Below, in pieces: positions 1 to 10,380 of a stretch of DNA of 64,000 nucleotides (position 1 is its first letter; each line of letters starts with the position of its first letter). The notes beneath the pieces were generated by a model. That model saw nothing but the letters and a program-made list of their open reading frames with translations. It ran no database searches and was not told the DNA's origin. The stretch is taken from NCBI GenBank assembly GCA_016715405.1, contig JADKAE010000021.1, forward strand, positions 1 through 64,000, read 5' to 3'. The stretch comes from Saprospiraceae bacterium (GTDB lineage Bacteria; Bacteroidota; Bacteroidia; Chitinophagales; Saprospiraceae). Both the position numbers and the translations under genes were made by a program.

Positions 1-88
1 CGCATACCCAGCAGATTCTCGACGCCGTTGGGTAATATGCAACCCTTTTTATACTTTTTGACGCGCATCAAATTATAGCGACTTTTGC

Positions 89-1030
89 ATGCGCTCTTCC
101 CGGATAATAGGATCTTTCGGGAGGGGTGAGGCTCACTGACCTTTGTTGGTATACCTGGGTGGTATTCACGGCAATGAAGTGGCCAGTATCAAAGCCATTG
201 AAACCGTGCTCCGCACACCTCCTGGAACGCGAAGCTGAGATACACCCTGGCTTTGTATTCAATGGCACCTTCGATTGGGCCTCCGCGGCAATCTGACAAG
301 CAATCGCCAGCAACCGCTATCAGGAAAAAGACCTCAACCGCTGTTTGGACAACAGAGCCCGCATACGGCGCATCAAAACCGCGCCCATGGAAGCGCTACA
401 GGCCGAACCTGGATTGCGCGAGTTGATCGAATTTTGAAAACAGTTTGGCTATCCAGACAGCCCGATCGGCTGTATCTGCTCGATTACATACCACCAGCGC
501 CGGCGGGGCATTTTTACGGTAGCCACCGACAACCTGAGCATCCGGATAGGCGCCCTCCATGCCCCGGCCATCAAAGGTTATTGGCCCGGATTGGAAGGCA
601 CGACACTTCATTATTTTACCGACGAAAATATGGGTATTCCGACCACGGGCGTATCCTTCGAATCGGGTCAGCACGACGACCCCCTGTCTGTCAACCGCGC
701 TATCGCCGCACTCATCAATTGCCTGCAAATCATTGGCTGCATCCCGGAGGGCACTGTGGAAAACCGCTACGACGAAATATTGCGCCATTACAGCGAGGGT
801 TGCCGAAGGTAGCCGAACTGGTCACCAGCCACCGCGTGCACCCCGGCGATCAATTCCAGATGCGCCCGGGTTACGCCAATTTCCAGCCCGTCCAGCGCGG
901 CGAACTGCTCGCCCACGATGCGGGAGGCCCTATAACAGCTATTTCTGATGGATTAATTCTGATGCCCCTATACCAACCGCAAGGCAGCGACGGCTTTTTT
1001 ATCGTGAAACCGGTGATTTTTGATTTTTGA
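89..1030 (+). CDS. Succinylglutamate desuccinylase/aspartoacylase-family zinc hydrolase, frameshifted
   Basis: The family removes an acyl group from N-acyl amino acids with one zinc ion. Read across frames, the parts come in family order. GGIHGNE (about 158-178) gives the first zinc His and Glu. DLNR follows near 329. LDxHTTSAGG (about 480-510) gives the third zinc His. SFESGQHDD (about 655) carries the likely catalytic Glu. A C-terminal part with HRVHPGDQF and FFIVKP ends at 1030. ATG 89 starts a stretch (IIGSFGRGEAH) that leads into the first zinc motif after a frame break near 138, so I take it as the start. At least four more breaks lie between 235 and 810. They may be sequencing indels or true decay; the motifs themselves are intact, which favours indels. 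The exact substrate cannot be told. Confidence 0.72.
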
Positions 1031-1042
1031 TGTTTAATGCTT

Positions 1043-1107
1043 GATGTTGGATTAATAAATATAAAAGTTCATCCAACATCCAGCATCCAACATCCAACAT
1101 CAATCCA
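1043..1107. repeat. Intergenic palindrome with repeated ATCCAACATC units
   Basis: GATGTTGGAT at 1043-1052 is a perfect 10-base inverted match to ATCCAACATC at 1071-1080, and the second half is echoed about two more times up to 1107. It lies between two convergent genes and could fold in RNA from either strand, so a two-way terminator is possible, but there is no clear T-run. The last copy reaches the final codons of the cytochrome gene. Confidence 0.55.
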
Positions 1108-1702
1108 TCTTCTCCCCATCATTCATGCGAAGCATTTCGAGGAAATCGCGGGCTTGCACGATATTGAGGCGGGTATCGGCTTTGCGGGTGGGGCATTGTT
1201 CGAGTTTGGCTGCTTTGGCGGCATCGGTTTCCAACTTAGTGGCCACGCCGGTAATCATATTCATAATCCATTCGGGCTTGCGGCGCTTGGTGATGCCGGA
1301 AAAACCGGAGGCTTTGATACGGTCGCCGGTAAGGGCGTGGCAAGAAGCGCAGGATTGGTCGTAGACCGTCTTGCCGTGGGCCACCATCGCGCGGCGTACA
1401 GGAAACGTAAGGTTTACGCCTCTGATGAGGATAGGTTCTTTGCCCTCATTGTGCGCTTGGGGTTTGAGGTTTTTGATCTTCTCTTTCGCCTCTTCCGGAA
1501 TATTTAATTTCGATACATCGGTGGGATTGGCCTGGGGAGGAGGTGTAGACTCTGGGCCTCGGGCGAGGTCATTGGCTTGCCCGGGTTGAGCTTCCGTTGC
1601 CGGCGCTTCTTCCACGCTTTGTTCTTTTTTCTGTGAGTCGCTTGCACAGGCCGTCAACAAGGCGGCCAACAAAAAAGCCATTGCATATTTCATCGCTATC
1701 AT
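1100..1702 (-). CDS. Cytochrome c-like lipoprotein
   Basis: A 200-aa protein with a lipoprotein signal (hydrophobic AMAFLLAALLTAC; Cys at about residue 19), a low-complexity Glu/Pro/Gln linker (residues 25-70), then a single c-type haem site CASCH near residue 120. A Met in NMITGV about 30 residues later could be the sixth haem ligand. It is probably a small electron carrier anchored in a membrane and facing the periplasm. A second possible ATG lies three codons downstream (1693); either start keeps the signal peptide. Of the class I cytochromes it resembles the short, poorly conserved 'cytochrome c family protein' type of Bacteroidota. No oxidase or dehydrogenase genes stand next to it, so its partner is unknown. 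The gene is unbroken. Confidence 0.8.
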   Translation of the reverse strand: MIAMKYAMAFLLAALLTACASDSQKKEQSVEEAPATEAQPGQANDLARGPESTPPPQANPTDVSKLNIPEEAKEKIKNLKPQAHNEGKEPILIRGVNLTFPVRRAMVAHGKTVYDQSCASCHALTGDRIKASGFSGITKRRKPEWIMNMITGVATKLETDAAKAAKLEQCPTRKADTRLNIVQARDFLEMLRMNDGEKMD

Positions 1703-1731
1703 CCATTTAGGCTGCCAAATTTAGGCATAAA

Positions 1732-4716
1732 TCAATTGCCCAGGTATTCTTCCACAAAATACATATTGATTGCGCCGCTGTCGTTTTCGGTAAATTGTCC
1801 CTGGTAAGCGCAGCGGAATTGGTTTTTGACCAGTTGGTAAGTCGTTTCCGAAATATTAACCTTGCCCACTTCGCCGTAGGTTTCCATGCGCGAGGCGATA
1901 TTCACGGTATTCCCCCAGATGTCGTAGGCGAATTTTTTAATACCTACAATACCCGCCACTAAGGGGCCGGTATGGATGCCGATGCGGGCTTCGAAAAACG
2001 GCTTGTGATGCAATTTTTTTTCGATAGCCATATGGGCCATGAAACGCTGGATGTCGAGTGCGGCTTGGATCATCTGTATCGCCTCGTTGGCGTCGCCGCT
2101 GCCGATACCGCCCACACAGAGATAGGCGTCGCCTACGGTTTTGATCTTTTCCAGGCCGTGTTTGTCAATGATTTCGTCGAAGGCGCGAAAGCAGAAATCG
2201 ATTTCATCAACGAGCTCTTCGGGTTCGAGTCGTTCGGCAATACGTGAAAAGCCCTTGAAATCGGAAAACATCACCGTCACCATCTCGTGTCTTTTGGCTT
2301 TAGCCAATCCATACATTTTCAGTTCTTCGGCGATTTCTACGGGCAGGATATTGAGCAGCAATTCTTCTGATTTGTGTTTTTCTATTTCCAATTCGGCGGT
2401 GCGTGCTTTCACGAGTTGCTCGAGTTCGGATTCGTGTTTTTGGATGGTATAAATGCGATAGCGCAATACACCCCATACGGCGCCTACGGCGAGTAATCCG
2501 CATAACAATTGAAACCACCAGGTGCGGTAATACGCCTCGCGAATCACGATACGGATGGCCAGTTCGTTTTTATTCCACTCGTCGCGGCCTGTGCGGGCTT
2601 TAACCCGGAAGGTATACGTGCCCGCCGGAATATTGGTATAACGCACGGTATTGATGGAGGAAGGCGGCGACCAGTCCTTTTCGTACTCTTCCAGCATATA
2701 GCTGAATTGGTTTTGCAGGGGATGTTGATAATCCGCCATTGCAAAGCTAAACGCGAACATTTGGTCGCGGTGGGTTAAGCTCAGCATGTCGTTGTTGCCG
2801 ATGCCGTAATTGCGTACGAGCAGGCTGTCGCCGCTAAAAACCGAAAAATTGGTAAGCAGCAGGGGCGATTCTATCTGCACTTTTTTGCGCTGGGTAAAGC
2901 GGTCGCTGGGATAAAAGGCATTGACGCCGTTGAGCCCCCCGAAGTACATACGGCCGTCGCGCGATTTGAAAAAAGAGATGCGGTTGAATTCGTTGGCCGA
3001 CAGGCCGTCGTGGGCGTAAAAATTAGCGCAATTTTCTTTTTTGAGGTGAAACCGGCACAGTCCGTTGTCGGTGCTCACCCACAAGCAGGAATCGCCCTCC
3101 GACAAGATACCGTTGATGAAGTTGTTGGGGAGGCCGTTTTCGGTGGTATACACTTTTATCTCTCTGGTGGCCAGGTTCATTTTGTGCAAACCGTTGGCGG
3201 TGCCGATCCAGAGGTTGCCGGCAGCATCTTCGTAAACGGCGTTGATCTGTTTGTGCCGCAGTTGTCCTTTGCCTTCTCCCAGGCGTTTGATGCGGCCTTT
3301 TTTGGGGTCAATCTGCCACAAGCCGTTATTGAGGGTGCCTACCCAGATGAAATCGCTCGTTTTGCCTTGGTACAAGTAGCTGATACGCCCGTCGAGGCTA
3401 TCCCATTTGCCCTGGTAGTCTTCGAATCGCGTCAGTTTCTTTGTGGTCGGCTGGTAATTGAACAGGGAATATTCATACCCGAACCACATGAGGCCTTTCG
3501 CGTCAACCATAACGGCGCCGAGGTCAATGTTGGGCATGCGAAACAAGGTATCGACCTGTAGCGTGCGCAAGTCGATACGCCAGCCGTTGCCGGTCCACAA
3601 AGCATTATCGTGGTAAAGCAGCCCGAAGGGGTAGTTGAAATAATCATTGGAAGGGAAAAGTGGGCGCAGCGAGTTGATGCGGGGTCGAGTACGTGAATGG
3701 AATTGTAATACGAAATATAAATGCGTCCTTGTTCGTCTTCGGTAATGCCGCGGGTGCTGCAATACACGTTGCTGCAGTATTCGCTGCCTCCGCTGAGGTA
3801 GTGGGAAAAGAGGTTGTTAGACTGCACAATTTTTATAGCCCCAAAATCGGAGGCGACCCAGACTACTCCTGAGCGGTCTTTGAAGATTTGCCGGTAGGTG
3901 CAGATATTTTTGACGGTCTGCCGGATGGGGTCGTCGTAATCTACCATCTGTCCGCTGAGGGCGTCGTAGTACCAGAGCGTGCCGGCGCCGCCGATCCACA
4001 GATGTCCTTCGGGTTCTACAAATAATGCGTTGGCCTGGATATTAGCCGGCAGCCGCTTGTTGATGGGATGCGGCAGGGGCTGTGCGGCGCCTTCCGCCAG
4101 GGTATACACATGGCCGTTGCCAAGCAAGATCCAAAGTGCGCCCTTCCTTTCCTGAAGTTGTACGATACGCGATAAAGTGCGGTCCTTTCCGCGCAGGGGC
4201 AGCTCTATTTTACTTTCGAGGCGTCCGTTGGGCTGAATTTTCCACAGCTCATTTTCAAAAGCGCCCACATACAGTGAATTTCCCAGGCGAGCAAAAGGCC
4301 GCCGCGCGTAGGCGCCATCCAATTCCAGTACTGCCTCAAGGTCGCCACCGGGATTTACTTTCAGCAGCGTATTGCCGGCCGATTTTTCGTTGTAGACCGC
4401 GCTCCACACCGAGCCGTCGATATCCTGGAACAGGCTGTGAGGCACCATCGCTTCGCGTCGTACCGCTGTTTCATTTCTCAGCCGAATGCGATGAAAGCGA
4501 CCTTCGGCCGGATTAAATACAGTCAGAAAATCGGTCTTGCTCGATTTTGAACACGTTGCGGTGGCTGAGGCCGTCTTCAAATTCGTAGACTTTGATCTGG
4601 TATTGGTCGTTTTGGGCTACGGTTATGCCGGTAAGTTGCCACACCAATAGCCATGCCAGCGCAAATTTTGCGGCAAACGGCCATAGGGCTGGTAGTCTGG
4701 TGTGCGTTGTTTTCAT
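1732..4716 (-). CDS. Membrane adenylate cyclase with two-component-type beta-propeller sensor, frameshifted
   Basis: About 990 codons. Order: signal peptide (ends near TVAQ), two-component regulator propeller repeats (EGHLWIGG, SGVVWVAS, DFIWVGTLNNGLW, AGNLWIGTANGLH, DSCLWVSTDNGL), a Y_Y_Y domain (INTVRYTNIPAGTYTF), one membrane helix (WWFQLLCGLLAVGAVWGV), a short coiled coil and a class III cyclase domain. In the cyclase, FSDFKGFS and VGDAY give the two metal Asp residues. The Lys in EKIKTVGDAY and the Asp in YDIWGN are the adenine-reading residues, so cAMP rather than cGMP is the expected product. The sensor half is the one usually joined to histidine kinases in this phylum; here the output is cAMP. 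Frame breaks lie near 4535 and 3685. It starts about 100 bases after the vWA/TPR gene on the same strand, so co-transcription is possible. Confidence 0.85.
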
Positions 4717-4814
4717 ATTTCCAAAGATACGATATACCGCATTGCGTCAATCCTTACTTTTTATTCTCTGGGTTGAGTAACGTGCGTTTATGGTAATTTC
4801 TACTTTGCGGAGTT

Positions 4815-7800
4815 TCATGGTATCCGGGTCGTAAGCGACCTGAGGCCGTTAGGGTCGACGGCGCCTTTGACGGGCGTCTGCGGGTTGTGAACGGGTTGCT
4901 TTGTTATTATTAAACTGCCCCTTTGAATGTAGTTGCGCAATACGCCTTTGTTGTAGTTGGTAATCGCATTTTCCATGGTTTCTACCCTGTTGTCGGCAAT
5001 CCGCCAGGCTGCCGATGCTCGAACCTTCGGATATAGCGCTATATCCCGCCAGGTGATTTCTACCTGGTCGCCTTTTGACAGCATACCCGATAGATTAGCC
5101 AATAGCTGGTTTGAAGTCATTATTGCCTTTTTGCAGATCGTTTTGGAAAAAGCGACTCATCAACTCGTCTGCTATTGGTATTTTGTTGAAGCGTTGTGTT
5201 TTTCGCAATTGATCATGTAATCTTTTTGTTTGATTGAAAAATAATTGTATTCGGATTCGTAATCGCTTCTGGCTGATTTTTCTGGTGATCTGTGGTCAAA
5301 ATATACCGTGATTGGCTCCTGCTGCGTATTTGTTCCTTGCTGTGGAGGGGGCTCCTTTTCAGTAAATTGCATAAATACATTAACGGTATAATTATCACGG
5401 TCTGTTGGCAATTCAAATGCGGTAGTAGCACTATTAAAACCTTGTTTAACTATACGTATTGAGTACTTTTTACCGCTTGTTCCTGTAAATAAATTGGTTG
5501 CTCCATCAGTCACAAAGACCGATTTAACAAGTTTTTGACTGCCATCGTCTAGCACTTCACTCAATTCAATGTTTGTCCCGTATATATATGCTTCAACAGG
5601 GCTTGAAGTCACGGAGATGCTAACGGTCCGGGTTTCCTGGGGGATCGGATCCTGTCGCAGGGGAGTGAGGTTGGCAGTGTAGCTACCGCTGGTCCAATCC
5701 CGTGCAGAGAGGCGTTCGCTGTATGGCCGGTAGCCCGATACACTTACGGTAACAAAGCGCCGGAAGGCGTTTTTTCTGTCGACTCAATCCGGAAATCGCC
5801 ATTGCGCAGGGCAATAGCTGCACGCGACTCATTGTCGTTCCCCAGCGTGTATGCCACCCGGGCATCGTTGTTGTTAATCCGCTCTTTGGTGTTTGCGTCT
5901 ACCAGTTGGATATTCAGACTGTATACGTCCGGTAGCTGGATGGTGTTTTTTTTGTTGTCAATATTGCGACCTGTGGGCAGGCGTAATTTATTAGGTTGGG
6001 CCGCCCAGGTTTGCGTATGGGCTATTACAAGCTGCGCCACGGCGGTTCGCGTACGCGGCGTAATGAGCCGCACGCGCAGGCTGTCGGTGCGGAGGTCTGC
6101 ATCCAGGCGCAGGGGTTTTCGAAGTACCAGCGTATCGACGCCTTGCCCCGGGCGGGCCACTGCGCCGGCAATAGTAAATCCACGCGGCACGGCGCCTTTG
6201 TCGTCGAGTGGCGCCAGGTCGAGGCGCAGGTCGCTGTATTGGCCGGGGTCGTAATAGTATTCCACTACGACCGGCAACTCACCGTTGCGGCCTTCCAGTA
6301 CGCGCACGTCGAGGATGCGCGAGGCGCGTATGCCCAACAGGGTCTCGAGGTTGGGGGCGTAGCGCAGATTTTTGAAAAAAGAACTATCGGTAAGCGCCAA
6401 TAGCTGCGTGTAGTAAGCCGTAGCCGAGTCGCGCTGGTCGAGGTAGAAGTGGATGAGGCCGACGCCGTGCAGCGCTTCCAGGTTGACTTCGGCTAATGCA
6501 TTGGTGTAATCGGCGAGGGGCCGGGTAGCCCGTCTGAACAGTTGTTGCACACCCGGCAGCGCCTCTATATCCAGCGAATCTTCGAGGAAAGACTGGTATT
6601 GCTGCTGGGCGGCGTTGTAGTATACCTTGTTCAAGTTGTCGTAAGCTACGAAATAATCACCTACAAAATCCGTAGCTATCTGCATGATAGTTGCGGGCTT
6701 TCTAAAATCTATAGCTTTCGGAAGTAGGCGATAGCAGAAGTATCTTTGGTTTCATCCCATTGCCGCACACCCATGTTGTTGTAAACAATAGCACTGTCAA
6801 TTTTGAGGGTTTCTTTTACAAAAAAGGCATGGCGCAAGCTGTCGGGGTCGGTCGCACACTCGCCGAAAACGGAAGTGCAGAGGGCATCGGTGCCCGAAAG
6901 GCCGCGCATGAGGCCGAGGAGTATCAGGAACAAAGCCAATAGCCCTGAGGCCCACCAGAAGTCAGAGGTAAAGAAGGGGCGATTTTTGGTGATGGGGGGA
7001 GGGGGCGAATCGGCCAGGCCTTTAGCGAGAAAGGTGGTTAAGTCTTCACCGCCGCTGCGCCTCAGCTTGTTACCACCGCCTTTCGTCGGCACGCTGCTGG
7101 TGTAACTCGTATGCCTCCCGACTACCTGATTGAGCTCGGCTTCCTGTTTTTTGTTGAGGATGCCCTTTTCAATCATATAGCGGATGGCATCCTGGTAGGA
7201 TTTGTCGTCGGGATTGATGGCAAATTGCTGGATGGCCAGGTTGGTCTGGGCTTCGAGGTTGGCGTGGCCGTTGAGGGTATTGTCGATTACGGCCTGCAAT
7301 TCTTCTTTTACAGCCTGGCGGGCCAGCTTTTCTGCTTCAGGGTCGAGGTCGTCGAGCATTTCTTCGCGCAGGCGCGGGTCGAGGCGGCCGCTCTGCATCC
7401 AGGGTATCCGGGACAGACGCAGCAGGTTGTCGTAGGAGACTACCACGCCTTTTGGCGCCAGGGCTTTCCCTATGGCCAGGGTGATTTCCCAGGTGGGCGT
7501 GGGATACACGGCCAGCGCCCGCAGCCAGGTGAGCAGTTGGGGGTATCCTTCGAGGTACTCCTCATGGTCTTGCAAAGTGCGCCAGCGGCGGTAGTTGAGG
7601 TCGCCTTCCTGGCGGCGATTTTGCTGTATGGATTCCCATTGGGTGTATACCAGGGGCAGATCTTCGGTTTCGAGGCCGGCTTCTACGTAGGTGGCTGCGT
7701 CGCCCAGTCCGCGTATGTCCGCAGGGAAGAGGGCAAAAAACTGATAAAGGATGCCTTCGCGGAAGGTCCACGATCGCGGCGGCAGGGGCGTAAGCAGCAG

Positions 7801-9430
7801 GCGATGCCGCCAGGGCCGGAACCCCGCCTGGTAGTCGGCGCGCAACCGTGGGCGTTCTGTGGCGTAGGGATCGAGCAGGGCGTGGGCGTTGCCCATCACT
7901 ACGAGCCGGTGCTCGGGGTATAGCCGGTGCAGTACGTCGAGCGAGACGCCGGTGGGATACGCGTGATTCCAAAACCGGTGAAAATCGGTATCGTAATAAA
8001 ATATGTCGAGGTGGACGTCCTGCGAGCGCAATTGGCCGGCCAGGTACTGAAACAGCCGGGTTTGGTGGCTGAGGTGCGTCTGTTCGTCTACCAGCATCAA
8101 ATAATCGGTAGGCCGGGTATTGTAGCGGAAGCGAAATTCAGGGAAGCCACCTTTGTTAATAGTGGCTTTTACAGTAGCCGGCACATCTACGAGCCTTACC
8201 AGTCCTTCCTGACGCAAGCGCAAGGCGTCGGCCAGGCGGTATTGCTCGCGGGAGGGGCGGATTTGGCCGTCCTGGTTGCGCCAGGGAATAAAATACGGTG
8301 CGCGGTCGGTTGATTCCAATTTGGGCGCCTGAGGCGGCGGGGGTGGTTTCGGTTTTTCGCGCAAGGCCCATTTTACCCAAAAAAACAGCATGGTAAGGGC
8401 AAGCAATACCATGGCTATCCAGGCGCCCCAACTGAATACGGCGGTGGCGCTATAGGTGTCTTCATAGAGCGGAAATTCGGGCAGATAGGCTTTTTCGCGG
8501 CCAATGTCGACGGCTTTGGAGAAACTCGATTCACAGAAGCTGGAGGCTATGGTATCGCGCACGGTAAGCGTGACGGTATAGCGTATGTTTTTGTCGTAGC
8601 TGTGTTTGGCGCTGATCCCCTTCCCCTCGGCGCCGTCGCCAAAATCCCATTCGTAGCTGAACCCCTTGCGGTCGGCGGCTTCGGCTTTAAAGGTGACCTG
8701 CCGGGCATCAGTGCTGCTTTTTTGGATAACGATATCTTTGATTTCGGGTGGGTCGGCGCAGTTGATGCGAAGGGGCATATTGATCTCAAGAGAATCGTTG
8801 CCACTCCGGTGGAAGGCAAAAAGTTGAACTGTTTTGTCGTAGCCGCCTTGGAGCGAATCGAGTACAAAGGTCCAGTCGTAGGTGGTATCGCGGCGTTCAA
8901 CGGGGCCGGTCGTCGCCGTCCATCAGCCGCCATTCAAAGCGATACTCGAGCGAGTCGGCGATGGTGGAGCTATTTACAAACAAAAAAGTATCGCCTACCG
9001 CCTCTCCGCCCGACTTGTAAAAACCGACCACAACGTCCGGTTTTCCTTGGGGTGGTACCAGCCACTTGTAGAGTTCGTAACCCAGCCATAAAGCGGCCAG
9101 CGCGCTCAGCAACCACCAGATGGGAGGAGGAATATACTTCCACCAGCGTTTGCGCGGCGGCAGTGGCAGCGGCATTTGCATATCATTCCACCACAGGTCG
9201 AAAACCTCATAAAAACGGGCTTGTTCTGCGGCGCTTTTGGTGAGCACCGGCGCCAGCAGGTATTTGAGGCGCGCGGGTTCTTTCAGGAATGCTTTGGCGG
9301 GGCCGTTGAGCACTTCCCATACTCGCAGCCGCTCTGAGGGGGTAATCTGAAATCCCGAGAGTTCGAGGCGCTGGATGAGGCGCTCTGCCGGAAGGTTGAT
9401 ATGTGGAGCAGGCTGGTCCGTGATTTTTTG
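4815..9430 (-). CDS. Giant membrane protein: PKD-like domain, divergent vWA domain, TPR-like region (partner of MoxR)
   Basis: Several open stretches join into one gene of roughly 1,530 codons. Order: about 100 soluble residues; membrane helix (IWWLLSALAALWLGY); an outside part ending in a PKD-like fold (SYEWDFGDGAEG); second helix (GAWIAMVLLALTMLFFW); a Pro-rich linker; a vWA-like domain (TDYLMLVDEQTHLS, then LDIFYYDTD) in which the usual DxSxS metal site is degraded; third helix (WWASGLLALFLILLGLM); then a helical repeat part with TPR-like spacing; and an unknown C-terminal region. I see breaks near 8900, 6712, 5745, 5180 and 5125. Joining 6709 to 6685 is supported because AIAYFRK runs on as AIDFRKP in the next frame. 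The start is unclear: the gene follows the MoxR stop, possibly at ATGATG near 9436. The MoxR-vWA pairing suggests a chaperone-like or conflict function at the membrane. Confidence 0.62.
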
Positions 9431-9432
9431 TT

Positions 9433-10380
9433 TTACATCATGGCCCGGATAGCTTCCAGGTCTTCTTTTGTTTTCACCAAAATGGTCAGATTATCCCGCA
9501 GATGCGTTTGCTGGGCGGCGGCGTCGAGTTCAAAGATCTTTTCCATTTCCAGTATGCGCAGCCAGGAGATCAACTCGGCGGTAGCCGGCGGTTTTCGCAC
9601 AGCGCGCTGGCGAACGATCGTAAACTTCTCGATAAGCTCGCTGAGCAGTTGGTCGGTGTACTGGGTAGCGCCGCCGAGTTGGGCTTTGGCGATTTCCAGC
9701 AATTGCTGGGGGCTGGGGAAGGGGATATGGTAAAACACGCAGCGTCGCAAAAAGGCGTCGGGCAGGTTTTTTTCTGAATTGCTGGTCAGGATAACCACAA
9801 TACGCTGTTCGGGGCCGCGGCTCACGCGGTAGTTGTCCTGTTCTTTTATAAAAAATTCGAGGTTTTCGATCTCGTTGAGCAGGTCGTTGGGAAAATCGCG
9901 TGGGGCTTTGTCGATTTCGTCGATAAGTACTACCGAACTTTGGGCTTTGTCTTCCAGCGGTGTCTTGAATTTGCTGCGATCCAATGCGCCGGGGTTGGTT
10001 AATGCGATTGCTTTGCCGAGGGCCTGCAAGTCAATAAAGTCGGCGGTCTGCGGCGTACCCTGGCCCACGTCGCGTTTGATATTGGCGGCCTGAAAATGCC
10101 CCAGGGCGTCGTAGAGGTAAAAAAGGTCGCGGGAGGAAGAAGACGTTTTGGTGTAAAACTCCAGCGGCCTCGCCGAAAAGGCGTATTTGCCCTTGTCTTT
10201 TGCGAGCTCGTGGGCCACTTTGAAAGCCAGCTTGGTTTTGCCGGTGCCGGGTTCGCCGGTGAGCAACAGGGGTTGGTTGAGTGCAATAGCCACCTCGACG
10301 GCGTTGCGCAAGCCCTCATCCATGATGTATCGCTCAGGGTCGAAGGGGATAGTAAGGTTGGGAAGTATCCTGATCTTCAT
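9433..10380 (-). CDS. MoxR-family AAA+ ATPase
   Basis: Intact, 315 aa. Walker A GEPGTGKT (about residue 42), Walker B VVLIDEIDKAP (about 148), sensor 1 in ILTSNSEKNLPDAFLRR with its arginine finger pair, and a C-terminal helical lid. MoxR ATPases remodel or activate partner proteins and usually sit beside a vWA-domain protein, as here. The ATG overlaps the stop of the EAD11-iSTAND gene by four bases (10377-10380), which points to coupled translation, and the giant vWA protein follows at once. I infer that the three genes make one complex. In the ternary conflict systems described by comparative genomics, a MoxR and a vWA protein form the NTP-driven core. An ordinary chaperone role cannot be ruled out from sequence. 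Confidence 0.9.
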   Translation of the reverse strand: MKIRILPNLTIPFDPERYIMDEGLRNAVEVAIALNQPLLLTGEPGTGKTKLAFKVAHELAKDKGKYAFSARPLEFYTKTSSSSRDLFYLYDALGHFQAANIKRDVGQGTPQTADFIDLQALGKAIALTNPGALDRSKFKTPLEDKAQSSVVLIDEIDKAPRDFPNDLLNEIENLEFFIKEQDNYRVSRGPEQRIVVILTSNSEKNLPDAFLRRCVFYHIPFPSPQQLLEIAKAQLGGATQYTDQLLSELIEKFTIVRQRAVRKPPATAELISWLRILEMEKIFELDAAAQQTHLRDNLTILVKTKEDLEAIRAMM

